From Bettongia penicillata ogilbyi (Eukaryota > Chordata > Mammalia > Diprotodontia > Potoroidae): a stretch of 64,000 nt of DNA. Positions 33,641-44,796 of the stretch are shown piece by piece (position 1 is the first letter of the stretch; the number at the start of each line of letters is the position of its first letter). A program made the translations under genes and the position numbers. The stretch is taken from positions 1,518,001 through 1,582,000 of the forward strand of contig JAJHZJ010000082.1 of NCBI GenBank assembly GCA_023548195.1. The letters run 5' to 3'. A model generated the notes under the pieces. The model searched no databases. It was not told where the DNA came from and saw only the letters and a program-made list of their open reading frames with translations.

Positions 33641-34869
33641 GTATGGCACCCAAGCATCCATATTTGGAATCACACTGAAAATGCTAGTAAGTCTGTGGGA
33701 AGATAGTTTTTTTTTCTTAAGCATTGAGCATGCTTGACTTTTCTTGGCCTTTACGCCTTGGGGGAAAGCATTAGAGCAATAGTTTTCTGAATCTAAAAGC
33801 TATAAAACTCTTCAACATTTTCATTTGGGAGCTGACAATTGTTGCTACAAACCTCCCTCCTAGTGTTCCTGGTTTGGTTGTTATATTCCTGGGTCTGCTT
33901 TGAAACTTGTCTATGTAGGGCTTTCTGGCCATCTCCTAAAGCCTTTGAATGACCCTTTGCTTTTGCCTTTGTTTCTCTTTTCTACATGCAAAATAAGAAT
34001 AGAGCTCTGTACCATTGGATAGTGTCCACATTACTATTGGATTGGATTCTGCCTCAAGAGGAACTATATTACAGGGTCAAGAACTCAAAGAGAGGAGAGA
34101 TCATCTCCATTCCATTTCTAATTTGAATGTTGGGGATTGTAAAAGTCTTGCTCTTTTCCACTGTAAAATACCACCTGGGAAGGTGTGTCACTTTTAGAGT
34201 CACTCCAGCTTGGTACTTCAGAGAGCTATGGTTTGTAGCATTGAGTCAAATTTAATAGGTTTTTCCCTGACAGATTTAAAGTCCATCAAGTCTTGAGGAA
34301 AGATCATCTGAAGGGCCTTAAGATTAACTGATTTGCCTTGTCTGCAAAGGAAGGCAAGTGAAAAATTTGAGGAGAGGGTCTTCAGCAGGTTGGAAGCCAT
34401 AAATCTGTCACCTAACCTGACTCTTCAATGTACATAAAATTAGGCAAGTTTCTCTTTTTTTCTTTATGTCACTGTGAATTATACACTCTGCATTATAGAT
34501 ATGTCAACTGTTCCATAGCTGATGTTCTAGGCTTGGGAAAAGCCATCTACTGGATTAATTTCCATGTCCCTGTGCATCTGATTCAGTGCTTTATGTGACA
34601 TATATGCAGACACCAGGTTAAAAAAATGATCAGTGATAGATAAGTGCAAATCATTTTCCATTATGCCCAATGAAATATAATTGCTGCTATTGACAATGTG
34701 TGGGGCTGAATCGATTTTCCTGTCCAGATGAAAACCTATAGGACACCTTTTATTTTTTCTCCATTCCAACTTGTTACAGAAAGTTCTCTGAGGAAAAAAA
34801 AAACATGCTATTTTAATTAAAAATGACTTATTTGCATCCCTGCTGATACTTTGCAATATGAATCACAAG
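33641..34869. other. no gene seen
   Basis: Unclassified. Minus-strand ORFs at 34218-34400 and 34527-34856 (109 codons) have no recognisable domain; the latter shows no paralogue in the window. Confidence 0.45.
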
Positions 34870-35000
34870 GATGGTGAAAAGGTGTGGGACTAGCACTGAG
34901 AGAATTGACTTCTAGTCCCTTTGTTTCCTCATCTTAAAATGAGGGGTTGAACTAAATGATGTTTAAATTCTCTTCTAGCACTAGGACTTTATAATCCTTT
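34870..35000 (+). repeat. SINE, partial, with GACTAAATGATG-type tail
   Basis: Carries TGACTTCTAGTCCCTTTGTT, TTCCTCATCTTAAAATGAGG and GAACTAAATGATGTTTAAAT; the middle of the SINE is deleted. Confidence 0.6.
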
Positions 35001-35195
35001 GATTTTTCATAAAGGCAAGATTCTTTAAAAAGGACATAGCTATGTACTAAGCTGTCCTGAAGGTACAGATGGTTTGGATCTCTGAGAATGTAAAAGCTTG
35101 GCCTGAAAATCCAAATCAGTTACAGTTGCTTGTATGGCATCCTCTTAATCATTCTTGAATCAACAGTCGGCCTCTCTGAGTTTCTTTCTCCACCA
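35001..35195. other. no gene seen
   Basis: Short unclassified spacer. Confidence 0.5.
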
Positions 35196-35365
35196 TGATC
35201 CATCAAGGGGGCTTCACCCACCCTCCCTTTTAAGTTTCCTTTGATGTATTGCCTTCCCTTATTAAAATGTAAGCTCCTGGAAGGTAGGCACTGTTTTTCT
35301 TTCTACTTATATTTGTAGTCCCAATGCTTAGCACATAGTCAAGACAATAAATTTTTGTTGACCTT
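35196..35365 (+). repeat. L2 3' end
   Basis: Carries AAAATGTAAGCTCCTGGAAG, CCCAATGCTTAGCACATAGT and AATAAATTTTTGTTGACC. Confidence 0.8.
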
Positions 35366-36104
35366 ATTAAAATATATTATGGACCTTCAGGAAAACCAAT
35401 CTGACCTGTCCATTTCTAGCTTCAGTTTTGAAAGTAGTGTAATGTTTTACTCCTGAGGCCTACTCTCCTCCCTGTCTCTTCATCCTGATCCAAAATTCAT
35501 CCTTTTCTGTTGAGTGTTTTGCTCTTGTTACCCTGAAATAAATGATCTATCTCTATCATTACTATAGTAAACATCCCCAGACTCTGATGACTTCCCCAAA
35601 AATAAACATCAGATTCTTTTCTGGAATTCATTTCAATTTGACTCAACAAACATTAAGCACCTATTTTGTGTTAGACACTGTGCTAGGTGCTGGGAAAAAA
35701 TAAGAACTGAAAACCATGCTGTAGTTTAAAAAATCTAAAAAAGAATAATTATTTCTTTAATTCAATGATAGAATCGAGTTAATACGTATTTGCTAAATGC
35801 TTACAATATGAAAGGTCTGAATGTTCTGGAGTAGAATTTCAACAAGACATAAAGGAATAGTGGACAGGCAGTGAGGGCCCCTCTAAAGTTAGGCCTGAAT
35901 GTTTTGGTGGGTTAAGCAGTATATACAGTTCAAGGTTTTCTCTATCAAGGACTGGAGGAAGCAGAATTACCAAGAGTCAGGCTTTCTTATGGCAAGATGA
36001 CAAAAAAGTCCAGGAGAAAGGTTTCCTGGAGTAAAAGTGAATACCTTGTCAAAATGGCTGACTGTGGGATTGTTACAATAAGGAAACTAGAGTGTGGGCA
36101 TTGC
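35366..36104. other. no gene seen; MIR piece at 35640-35700
   Basis: Mostly unclassified; CAAACATTAAGCACCTATTT and AGACACTGTGCTAGGTGCTG at 35647-35690 are a MIR-type core. Confidence 0.5.
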
Positions 36105-36428
36105 TGTCAAGCTGCATTAGGATCACCTGAAGCAACTTAGTGATGTATATCCGGAAGAAAAAGGAGTCTTAGGAGAGACATGACCACTAGCTTCAAATAT
36201 TTAGCGGGTTGTCACGGTGATGAGCAATTAAGCTTGTTGTACTTGGTGTCAGAAAATAGAGTTTTGACCAATGGATATAAAGTAGAAGGAGGAAGATAAT
36301 TAGAACTCATCCAAAAGTGGAATGGGCTGGCTTAGGTGGCAGCTATGTGGGTGGTAGTGAATTCACTGTTACTGAAAGTCTTCAAGTAGAGAATGGATAA
36401 CTTTGGGAAAAATTTTGTAGAGGAAAAA
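36105..36428 (+). repeat. CR1/L3 LINE 3' fragment
   Basis: Carries GGAGAGACATGACCACTAGC, TTCAAATATTTAGCGGGTTG, AAAAGTGGAATGGGCTGGCT and GAAAGTCTTCAAGTAGAGAA, the CR1/L3 order. Confidence 0.8.
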
Positions 36429-36429
36429 T

Positions 36430-36640
36430 AACAGGGTCAGAGTTTGAGATTTGGGAGGAACTTTGAAGGTAATTTATTTCAACTCCTAGTTTTACAAATG
36501 AGAAAAATAAGGCCCAGAGAGATTAAGTGTCTTGCTCAAGGTCGCACAGTCAAAAAGTAATTAAGGCAGAATCTGAACCCAGATCCTTTGTCTCCCAAGT
36601 TCATTGATCTTTTCACTGTATCATGCTGTCTTTTGTGCTT
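36430..36640 (+). repeat. MIR-like SINE
   Basis: Carries CAACTCCTAGTTTTACAAAT, AAGGCCCAGAGAGATTAAGT, CTTGCTCAAGGTCGCACAG and CCAGATCCTTTGTCTCCCAA, ending TTCACTGTATCATGCTGTC. Confidence 0.85.
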
Positions 36641-37029
36641 TAGAGAGAGTTTAAATTACATGACTTTTGCAGACCCCTTACTACTCCAAGATTCTGTGAT
36701 AATGGGAATAAGTAGGAGTTAAGGGGACTGGCAGTCGTGATATAGATAGTGACTGATGCTGATTTCAGGAAGTAGAATTGAAGAATGTGAAATGGAATTT
36801 TAGCTTTATCAATTCTTCCACCTCCCATAATCCTACTCTGATCCAGTTTGGGAAGGGAATAAAGTGAAGCAATCCTGAAAATATTTACTTCTAGTCTTCT
36901 GGGATATTATTACATGCATAACATAGAGTTTAATTCCTATTGTATTTTTTTACCTGTACTGCACTACTAACTAGTTACGGGGTTCTCTGATGGCTACCTG
37001 TGTGTAAGTACTGTCTTTGTTATTTGAAA
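36641..37029. other. no gene seen
   Basis: Unclassified spacer. Confidence 0.5.
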
Positions 37030-37085
37030 GGGATTGTAGATCATGGAAGAATAGTTGGAAGGGGGTTTTTAGGGATCACCTAGTC

Positions 37086-37525
37086 CAGAGGTGCTTAACC
37101 TTTTTCTGTCATAGACATTCTTGACAGGTTGATGAAGCCTATAGACTCTTTTCAGAATTGGTACTCTTGTTCAGTTGTGTCTGACTCTTGTGGCAAAGAT
37201 ATTAGAGTAGTTTGTCATTTCCTTTTCAAGTTCAATTTACAGATACGGAAACTAAGGCAAATAAGGTTAAGTGACTTGCCCAGAGTCACACAGTGAGTAA
37301 GTGTCTGAGGTTGGATTTGAACTCAGGTCTTCCTGACTCCAGTATCCACTTTGCAACCTAGCTGGAAAATTCTTCTCAGTAGAATTTTCTTCCATAATTG
37401 AAGGAAATGCTAAATTTCATTTAGAGATTAATGAAAATAATGAAGAATTTCTTTTCCTATCCAAGTTCCTTGAGCTCTATCTAAGGACTGTTAGCAATCT
37501 TTGGACCCCACATTTTGAACCCCTG
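37086..37525 (+). mobile_element. hAT-like MITE, 8-bp TSD, itself split by a SINE
   Basis: Begins CAGAGGTGCTTAACC and ends TTTTGAACCCCTG, an imperfect terminal inverted repeat. The flanking octamers ACCTAGTC (37078-37085) and ATCTAGTA (37526-37533) match at 6 of 8 positions, the duplication length expected for hAT transposons. Internal text (TGATGAAGCCTATAGACTC, then CTTTGGACCCCACATTTTGA) matches the MITE copies at 25465 and 52530. It has no coding capacity. Confidence 0.75.
37161..37364 (-). repeat. SINE with RTE/BovB-like tail inside the MITE
   Basis: Plus-strand reading: TCTTGTTCAGTTGTGTCTGA, GAGTAGTTTGTCATTTCCTT, GTTAAGTGACTTGCCCAGAG, TTGAACTCAGGTCTTCCTGA, ending at CCTAGCTG. It is the innermost of three nested elements. 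Confidence 0.85.
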
Positions 37526-37690
37526 ATCTAGTACAAAGCCTCCATTTTATATATGAGGAAACTGAGGTAGATAGGGGTTACATGCTTTGTCCAAGGTCAT
37601 GAAGGTATTTGGGATTTAAACCAAGCTTTTTTTTGACTCCAGATCTAGCATTCTTTCCACTTTTCTATGTTCTCTCCTCAAAGACTCTTG

Positions 37691-38668
37691 GCTTCTCCAT
37701 GACACCAAGTTCAGTACTAGTGTTGTAGGATGTGCTCAGATATTATTGGGATGATTTATCTGTTTGGCCTATTTTTCACATTTTAGTGACAATCAAAGAC
37801 CAAATGGAGTTACCTCCTTCTCCTCTGCTCAGTTCCAAGATAAATTTCCCAGGGTAGAAGGCGTAAGAACTGTCTATCTTGAGCTTTGAGCTACAAGAAG
37901 ATGACCAACTGGCAATAACAGTGCTATTATCTGCCTAAGTAGGGTTATTCAGAAGTGCCTGGCAGTGACTACTTTTGGAAATAGGAAACAGGATTGTGTG
38001 ACCCTTTGGTCTGTTCTGTTCTGGTGAGAAATTTGCTTTAGGCTGTTTGACAGGAATATAAAAGATTTGGCTCTCCCTAAGTCTCTGTCTTCCTGGCCAG
38101 ATATAAACAGAACATGAGGTAGCTAAAGAAACTGGCATCTGCCACTTCCCACATTTGAATCTGGCCCTAATAAACCTGTTCAATGGAAGGAGAACTTGAA
38201 AATAGCTTCTACTATTATTGACCACATTGAACAGTGAAATGTTTACCCCCATCTCCTCTTGCCAGCAAGCCAAATTGAAAAATGGACTCTGCAGCTCCTA
38301 TGGAAGTGTCCAAAGATGAGCAGAGTGTTTCTACTCACTCCACTCCAACTGAAGAATAGACAGTGAGGTTACAATAGGCATCACATATAACTGATGTCCT
38401 TACATCCTTTGAAGGATCTCCATAGACATCTGCCCTGCCTTCCATAGACTTCAACCCTGTTTGACTGGGACCCCTTTCTACTCAAGTACATTGCAACAAC
38501 TTCCCCAAAATCTTTTCATTTCGAACTGCAAGATCAACAATAGATGGCAAGAAAAAATGAAAAGTAGGGGCTGCCATTGCTGTCTCTTTCAGCACCTTCC
38601 ATAACTCTCATGCCCCTAAGAATTCTCTGGGCTCTGATTCTTTGCCTCCTTCGCTCACTTCCATCAAC
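37691..38668. other. no gene seen
   Basis: Unclassified. The 112-codon minus ORF at 37935-38273 has no domain and no sign of a coding bias. Confidence 0.45.
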
Positions 38669-39374
38669 AATGACCTGATGGGGAGGAGCCAAGATGGTGG
38701 AGTAGAAAGACTCACTGTATGCTAGCTCCGAACCCACAGCCCATAAATTTCCTGTAAAAAGAACTCCCCACAAATTCTGGATCAGTGCAAGCCCCGCAGG
38801 AACACAGTGGAGGAGATTTCCGTTCCAAAGAGCCCTGAAAAACTGACCCCAAAGGTTCATCATGCACCGGACAGCAGAGCCCACCCCTGCACTGCCCTGG
38901 TTGTGGAGCCCAGCCCTGTGCTGCCCTGGCTGCGTGGCTGAGAGAAGCAGATCCAAGCAGGCTTCAGGGACGGAATCTCCGGCGGCCATGAAGGTCCCTC
39001 CACCCTTAGGCACTACAGATCAGTGAGAGAGACTTCTGGGCTGGCCAAGAGGGGAGCGTGGTGTCTCTGTGACTCAGGCCCCCTCAGGAGGCAGCAGCAG
39101 AGGCAGCGACAGAGGCGGCCAGGTGCTCCCGGAGCAGGCAGGAGCTCAGGGCCATTACTGAAGATCTCCACATAAAGCCCCTGAGGGAACTGAGCCTAGG
39201 AGGTGGCCCTACCGGAGCACCAGAACTTAAGCTCACATTGAATAGCAGCTGCGCCCACCACAGAAAGCCTCGAGGCTGGGGAGCAGCATTTGAATCTCAG
39301 ACCCCAAGTACTAGCTGGGCGGATCTAGGCAGGGGTACAGAGGAATCTCAGAAGTCAAGTAACTGGCTGGGAAA

Positions 39375-40478
39375 ATGCCCAGAAAAAGGAAGAAAAATAA
39401 GACCATAGAAAGCTACTTTCTTGGGGAACAGATGTTTCTTCCTCCTTTCATTTCTGATGAGGAAGTACAATACTTGCCATCAGGGAAAGATGTGGAGGTT
39501 GGGGCCTCCATATCCCAGACATCTGAGGTGGATGTCTGGTGGGCTCAGGCCATGGAAGAGCTCAAAAAGGATATTGAAAATCAAGTTAGATAGGTGGAGG
39601 AAAAACTAGGAAGAGAAATGAGAGAGATGCAAGAAAAGCATTGAAAACAGGTCAATACCTTGCTAAAGGAGACCCAAAAAAATGCTGAAGAAAATAACAC
39701 CTTAAAAAATAGGCTAACTCAATTGGCAAAAGAGGTCCAAAAAGCCATTGAGGAGAAGAATGCTTTCAAAAGCAGAATTAGCTAAATGGAAAAAGAGTTT
39801 CAAAAGCTCACTGAAGAAAATAGTTCTCTCAAAATTAGAATGGAACACATGGAGGCTAATGACTTTCTGAGAAACCAAGAAATCACAAAACAAAACCAAA
39901 AGAATGAAAAAATGGAAGATAATGTGAAATATCTCATTGGAAAAACAACTGACCTGGAAAATAGATCCAGGAGACAGAATTTAAAAATTATGGGACTACC
40001 TGAAAGCCATGATCAAAAAAAGAGCCTAGACATCATCTTTCATGAAATTGTCAAGGAAAACTGCCCTGAGATTCTAGAACCAGAGGGCAAAATAAGTATT
40101 GAAAGAATCCATTGATCACCGCCTGAAAGAGATCTAAAAAGAGAAACTCCTAGGAACATTGTGGCCAAATTCCAGAATTCCCAGGTCAAGGAGAAAATAT
40201 TGCAAGCAGCTAGAAAGAAACAATTCAAGTATTGTGGAAATACAATTAGGATAACACAAGATCTAGCAGCTTGTACATTAAGGGATTGAAGAGCATGGAA
40301 TAGGGTATTCCAGAAGTCAAAGGAACTAGGACTCAAATCAAGAATCACCTACCCAGCAAAACTGAGTATAATACTTCAGGGGAAAAAATGGTCTTTCAAT
40401 GAAACAGAGGACTTTCAAGCATTCTTGATGAAAAGACCAGAGCTGAAAAGAAAATCTGATTTTCAAACGCAAAAATGA
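39375..40478 (+). pseudogene. HAL1 ORF1 (L1 ORF1p-like), five stops, one frame
   Basis: One frame of 368 codons, with no frameshift found by hand, runs from ATG 39375 to TGA 40476-40478. It is interrupted by stops at 39591-39593, 39642-39644, 39783-39785, 40113-40115 and 40287-40289. The basic N-terminus (MPRKRKKNKTIESYFLGEQ) is followed by a heptad-rich coiled coil at about residues 70-170, an RRM-like domain from about residue 190 (TTDLENRSRRQNLKIMGLPE), and a C-terminal domain from about 250 (NIVAKFQNSQVKEKILQAAR; later ITYPAKLSIILQGKKWSFNE). In living relatives ORF1p is a trimeric nucleic-acid chaperone that packages its own RNA. This copy is dead. Confidence 0.9.
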
Positions 40479-40613
40479 GAAGAAGCATCAAAAAGTAAAT
40501 AGCAAAAAGAAGTCATAAGGGACTTACCAAAGGTGAACTGTTTACATTCCTACATGGAAAGACAATATTTGCAACTCTTAAAACTTTTCAGTATCTGGGT
40601 AGTTGGTGGGACC

Positions 40614-40660
40614 ATACACACACATACACACACACACACACATACACACATGCATGCACA
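40614..40660. repeat. (CA)n tract in HAL1 3' UTR
   Basis: Imperfect CA repeat with ACAT interruptions. Confidence 0.9.
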
Positions 40661-41597
40661 TACAGAGACAGAGAGCACAGAGTGAATTGAATAGCATGGG
40701 ACCATATCTTAAAAGAAATTAAGGTAAATGGTGAGAGAGAAATGTAGTGGGAGGAGAGAGGGTGAAATGGAATGGGGTAAATTATATCTCATTCAAGAGG
40801 TAAGCAAGAGACTTTTTAGTGGAGGGAAAAAGGAGAGATGAGAAAAAAACATGAAGTTTACTCTCATCACATTCGACTAAAGGAAGGAATAAAATGCACA
40901 CTCATTTTGGTATGAAAACCTATCTTACAATACAGGAAAGTGGGGGAGAAGGAGGTAAGTAGGGTGGGGGGGATGATGGAAGGGAGGGCAATGGGAGGAG
41001 GGGGCAATTTGAAGTCAACACTCTTGGGGAGGGACAGGATCAAAAGACAGAATAGAAACAATGGGGGGCAGGATAGGATGGAGGGAAATACAGTTAGTGT
41101 TACACAACATGACTATTATCGAAGTCATTTGCAAAACTACACAGATATGGCCTATATTGAATTGCCTGCCTTCCCAAAGGGAATGGGTGGGGAGGAAGGG
41201 ATGGGGAGAATTTGGAACTCACAGTTTGAGGAACAACTGTTGAGTATTGTTCTTGCTACTAGGAAATAAGAAATACAGTTAATGGGGAATAGAAAGTCAT
41301 CTGGCCCTACCGGACAAAAGAGAAGATGGGGACAAGAGAAGGGAGGGATGATAGGAGAGTCGGCAGATTGGTGATAGGGAAAATTAGAATGCTCGGTGTA
41401 TTGGGGTGGGGGGAGGGGATAAAAGGGGAGAAAATTTGGAACCCAAAATTTTGTGAAAATGAATGTAAAAAGTTAAATAAATTAAAAAAAATGCCCTGAT
41501 GGATCTCATTCCCTTGGGATTTTCCTAGGTGACTAGTTGATTAATAAATTAAATTTAATTCAAGTTTTAATGACTGCTAATGGCTAAAATATGCCAT

Positions 41598-41631
41598 ATT
41601 GAAGGAACTGGGGATATTTAGCTTAGAAAAG
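41598..41631 (+). repeat. CR1/L3 scrap next to SINE
   Basis: ATTGAAGGAACTGGGGATAT, then TTAGCTTAGAAAAG, matches the CR1/L3 3' region; the SINE at 41632 truncates it. Confidence 0.6.
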
Positions 41632-41889
41632 GGCGGCTAATGGCGGAGTAGATAAAGTGCCAGGTCTGAAGTCATGAAGACTGATTGTCCACAGTTCAGA
41701 TCTGTCTCTGGACACATTTACTGGCTGTGTGGCCCTGGGCAAGTAATTTAATCCTGTGTGCCTTAGTTTCCTCCTCTGTAAAATGAACTGGAGAAAGTAA
41801 TGGCAAATTGTTCCACTATCTCTGCCAAGAAAACCCCAAATGGGGTCACAGAGAGTCAGGTATGACTGAAAAACAATTGAACAACAAGC
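41632..41889 (+). repeat. tRNA-derived SINE with RTE/BovB-like tail
   Basis: Carries AAGTGCCAGGTCTGAAGTCA, GCCCTGGGCAAGTAATTTAA, TCCTCTGTAAAATGAACTGG, AAGAAAACCCCAAATGGGGT and CAATTGAACAACAA. Confidence 0.92.
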
Positions 41890-41949
41890 TGTATGATGAG
41901 ACAGAGAAGGGGTATGTGTGTTACTCATCTAACAACTTAGATTTTTACA

Positions 41950-42070
41950 AAACATATACAGAAGATGGAAATGAGGACAAATAAATTGAATTAATAAATT
42001 TAAATAAGTAAAAGAATAATTAAATAATAATAAAAATGAAAATAATTTAAATAAATTAAAAAAATTTAAA
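41950..42070. repeat. AT-rich low-complexity tract
   Basis: AAAT, AAAATAATT and AATAAATT units; almost no G or C. Confidence 0.8.
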
Positions 42071-42194
42071 TCTCCTAAATTGGCATGGTCCTATGAGAAT
42101 CATGCCACTAATTCTAAAGCTTAGACTAAAGTGAGGCTTATCATGAATACCAAAGACAAAAGAGGATATTCAAAAAATGTTTGGGGGCAAGAGT

Positions 42195-43325
42195 GAGATG
42201 AAAGAAGGCATAGAATAATGGAATTCAGGGATGAAGAGGATTCCATTGTCTATTTAGCTCCTCCAAAAACTTGAAGACCTCCACTGAGGAAGAACCTCAT
42301 TCATAACTTAATAGTTTTCATTATTACAAACATTTTCCTTATAAATGAGCCTAAATTGATCTCTGTTTTATTGTTGAATAGTTTTATTTTTTTCAGGCTT
42401 GTCTGACTCTTTTTGACCCCATTTGGTATTTTCTTGGCAAAGATATTGGAGTGGTTTGCCATTTCCTTTTCTGGCTCATTTTACAGATGAGGAAAGTAAG
42501 GCAAACAGAGTTAAATGATTTGTCCAGATATTAAATATCTGAACCCAGATTTTAACTTAAGAAGAGGAGTCTTCCTGACTTGAGGCCTTACAATCTATCC
42601 CCTGTGCCACCTAGCTGCCTCAAGCTACTTCCTTTGCTCTTTGCTACCTATGCCCGTTGGCCTGAGAACAAGTTTGACTCTTCTTTCACATGATAACCCT
42701 TCAAATACTTGAAGACAGCTACCATGTAAATCTCTTCTTCTGGATAACATTCCCAATTACTTCATCTGGTCCTCATATGGCATTATTTTTAGATCTTTTC
42801 TCATCTTTCTTTCCTTCCACTGGATATTTTCAAGATTATCAATGTCCTTGCCAAAGTGTTGCTCAGAACTGAATGTGGCACTCCACATGAGGTCTAACTA
42901 GAGTTGAGTATATTAAAACTGTAAGCTCTTTATTCCTGGATAGAACTCTTCTCTTAATGCACTTCAATATATTAATTATTTTTGATTGCTACATCCCCAT
43001 GTTACTAATAGTGAGTTTGCAGTCCACTGAAATTTTAACATCTTTTTTATTGTCTGTTTTTGGAATAACCGCTATCCATCCATCTCTTCCCCATCTCTTC
43101 AACTTGTGAAGTTGAGTTTTTTAAATTGAAGAGTAAGATTTTATGATTATTTCTGTTAAATTTCATTTCCTTCTATTAGGTCTAGTGTTCTAGCTAAGAT
43201 TTTTTGAATTGTAACTCTGTCATCCAACCTCTTAGCTATTCCTCTCTCTTTTGTGTCACTTGCAAATTTGACAAGCTTGTCATCTCTGGTTATGTCCAAA
43301 TCATTGACAAAAGTATTCAATAAGC
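42195..43325 (-). mobile_element. CR1/L3 LINE fragment, split by a SINE
   Basis: On the minus strand it reads the CR1/L3 order: ACAAGCTTGTCAAATTTGCA near 43270, AGTGGACTGCAAACTCAC near 43015, CAGTTCTGAGCAACACTTTG near 42860, GTAGCTGTCTTCAAGTATTT near 42710. After the SINE it continues with GATCAATTTAGGCTCA near 42355 and TCAGTGGAGGTCTTCAAGT near 42275. It has the 3' part of ORF2 and the 3' UTR, with no long open frame. Confidence 0.8.
42375..42623 (-). repeat. SINE with RTE/BovB-like tail inside CR1/L3
   Basis: Plus-strand reading: TTTGACCCCATTTGGTATTT, GGAGTGGTTTGCCATTTCCT, TTTTACAGATGAGGAAAGTA, ending CTGTGCCACCTAGCTGCC. Confidence 0.92.
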
Positions 43326-43444
43326 TCATTTTTGGCTCACTCTTTAGTCAGATCCATGTCTTCATCAGCTGCCTTAGACTGCAAAGGTTAATTCCTCCCT
43401 GAAGCTGACTCAGTGATTGATGAGTTCCTGCCTGGGACTACCAC

Positions 43445-43690
43445 ACCATGAAAAGGCATGACCACGCTGCTCACTTCCCTCTCATCTCACTCTCCTGTTT
43501 GCTATACCTACACACCAACTACCCTGCCTCTCCCACTTCACACCTCTCCAGCTCCCCCATCAGTTTTGTTGTTAGCCTTAATGGAATGTAAGTTCCTTGA
43601 AAGTAGGGACTATCTTGTTCTCTTGTTCTTGTATCCTCCTCACTTAGTATACATAGTGCCTGATATTGAGTAGGTACTTAAAACCCAATC
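43445..43690 (+). repeat. L2 3' UTR and end
   Basis: Carries AATGGAATGTAAGTTCCTTG, GTAGGGACTATCTTGTTCTC and GAGTAGGTACTTAAAACCC. Confidence 0.8.
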
Positions 43691-43739
43691 TTTCCTTTCC
43701 TAAGCCTTGACTTGTCTTCCCTTCCCTTCATTTCCCTCT

Positions 43740-43774
43740 CTTATCTATCTATCTATCTACCTATCTATCTATCT
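43740..43774. repeat. (TATC)n microsatellite
   Basis: About eight TATC units with one TACC variant. Confidence 0.9.
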
Positions 43775-44745
43775 TCAGTACAGACATGAGGGGGCATTTA
43801 ATAGGAGACACTTTGCAAGTTGGCACTAGACCTTCAATTACTATAGACAGTTACCACTTTAAATTTACATTGTGCAAATTTGATTTTAGAGAAAGAATTC
43901 CGAAAGAAATCATCATTCCAAAATGAACAAATAAAGAAACCAAACCCCAAACAAACCACGTATGTTAACTTTACAGTGCTATACTCTCTCTCTGCTCCTA
44001 CCCCACTTCTTGGTGCTCCCCCTAAGACCCTCCCCTCAAGAAACCCCCTCCAAGTGAAAGCAGAAGAATGGACCTGCAGCTGTGTATCCTGGGGCTTGGC
44101 TGGAAACCTCCAGTGCTGAGCCTGGCACTTCCCACCTATCCTGTTGCTTCCTTCTGTCAGCACTCAGTACCACTTGTCTGTCCCTATCCCTGCAGGTCCA
44201 CCATCTTTTCCTGTCTGTGTTCCTGTCAGACTCTCCCATTTCTGCTCCCCCCCTACTCTCCTGTTTCTTTGTCCCTGGTGCTCAAGTGGCCCCCTTCCTG
44301 CCTTCCTTCCTCCTTCCCTCCCTTCCCCAGGTCTGTGCAAATTCACATTATGTATGTAGGTCTACTTAGGTAAAGGGAGAACTGTCTGTACTCTGGGTTT
44401 GTCTATATAACCAGTTAGTTCCAAATTTACCCAGTTGTGTGATCCTGTAGTCTACCTCTCTCTAGCTTGTCTATAAGAATAGATTTGGAGACTTTTGTCA
44501 ATGGTTTGATAAAAAAAATCTAGGTAAACCATCTCCACCATCCGTATCTACTCTTTTAGTGACTCTTGCAAAATAAGAAAAGAAAAAAGTTAGTCTGGAT
44601 TGACCCATTGTTCTTCACTGAACCATAGTGGCTCTTTCCATGGTAGGAGTTAATAGAAAGAAAATGCAAACAGGTAACAATTCTATAGTGGCTTAAATTT
44701 TGCAAAGAATTGTTTATATATATATAGTACATAATTGAATATATT

Positions 44746-44796
<51 letters not shown>

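Larger units (their letters stand above)
37030..37690 (+). repeat. MIR-like element, host of a nested hAT MITE
   Basis: Left piece ends AGGGATCACCTAGTC (37071-37085). Right piece resumes at 37526 with ATCTAGTACAAAGCCTCC, then GAGGAAACTGAGGTAGATAG and TAGCATTCTTTCCACTTTTC. Together they give the MIR-like order seen elsewhere in the window. Confidence 0.8.
38682..41489 (+). mobile_element. HAL1 copy 3, full-length, 13-bp TSD
   Basis: Opens with GGGAGGAGCCAAGATGGTGG, has a 5' UTR of about 0.7 kb that is relatively rich in G+C and CpG, an ORF1 at 39375-40478, and a 3' UTR of about 1 kb with a CA tract at 40614-40660, and ends AAATAAATTAAAAAAA. Flanking direct repeats AATGACCTGATGG (38669-38681) and AATGCCCTGATGG (41490-41502) differ at one of 13 positions. 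The length is about 2.81 kb, equal to the other two copies. ORF2 is absent: ORF1 runs straight into the 3' UTR. The 159-codon minus-strand ORF at 38534-39013, the longest in the window, is antisense to this 5' UTR. Confidence 0.92.

Noticed and set aside
38534..39013. 159-codon minus-strand ORF, the longest in the window
   Set aside because: It lies mostly antisense to the GC-richer 5' UTR of HAL1 copy 3. That composition favours long chance frames, and no domain is visible.
44036..44373. Cluster of overlapping ORFs on both strands
   Set aside because: They reflect pyrimidine-rich low-complexity DNA in several frames at once; no domain.
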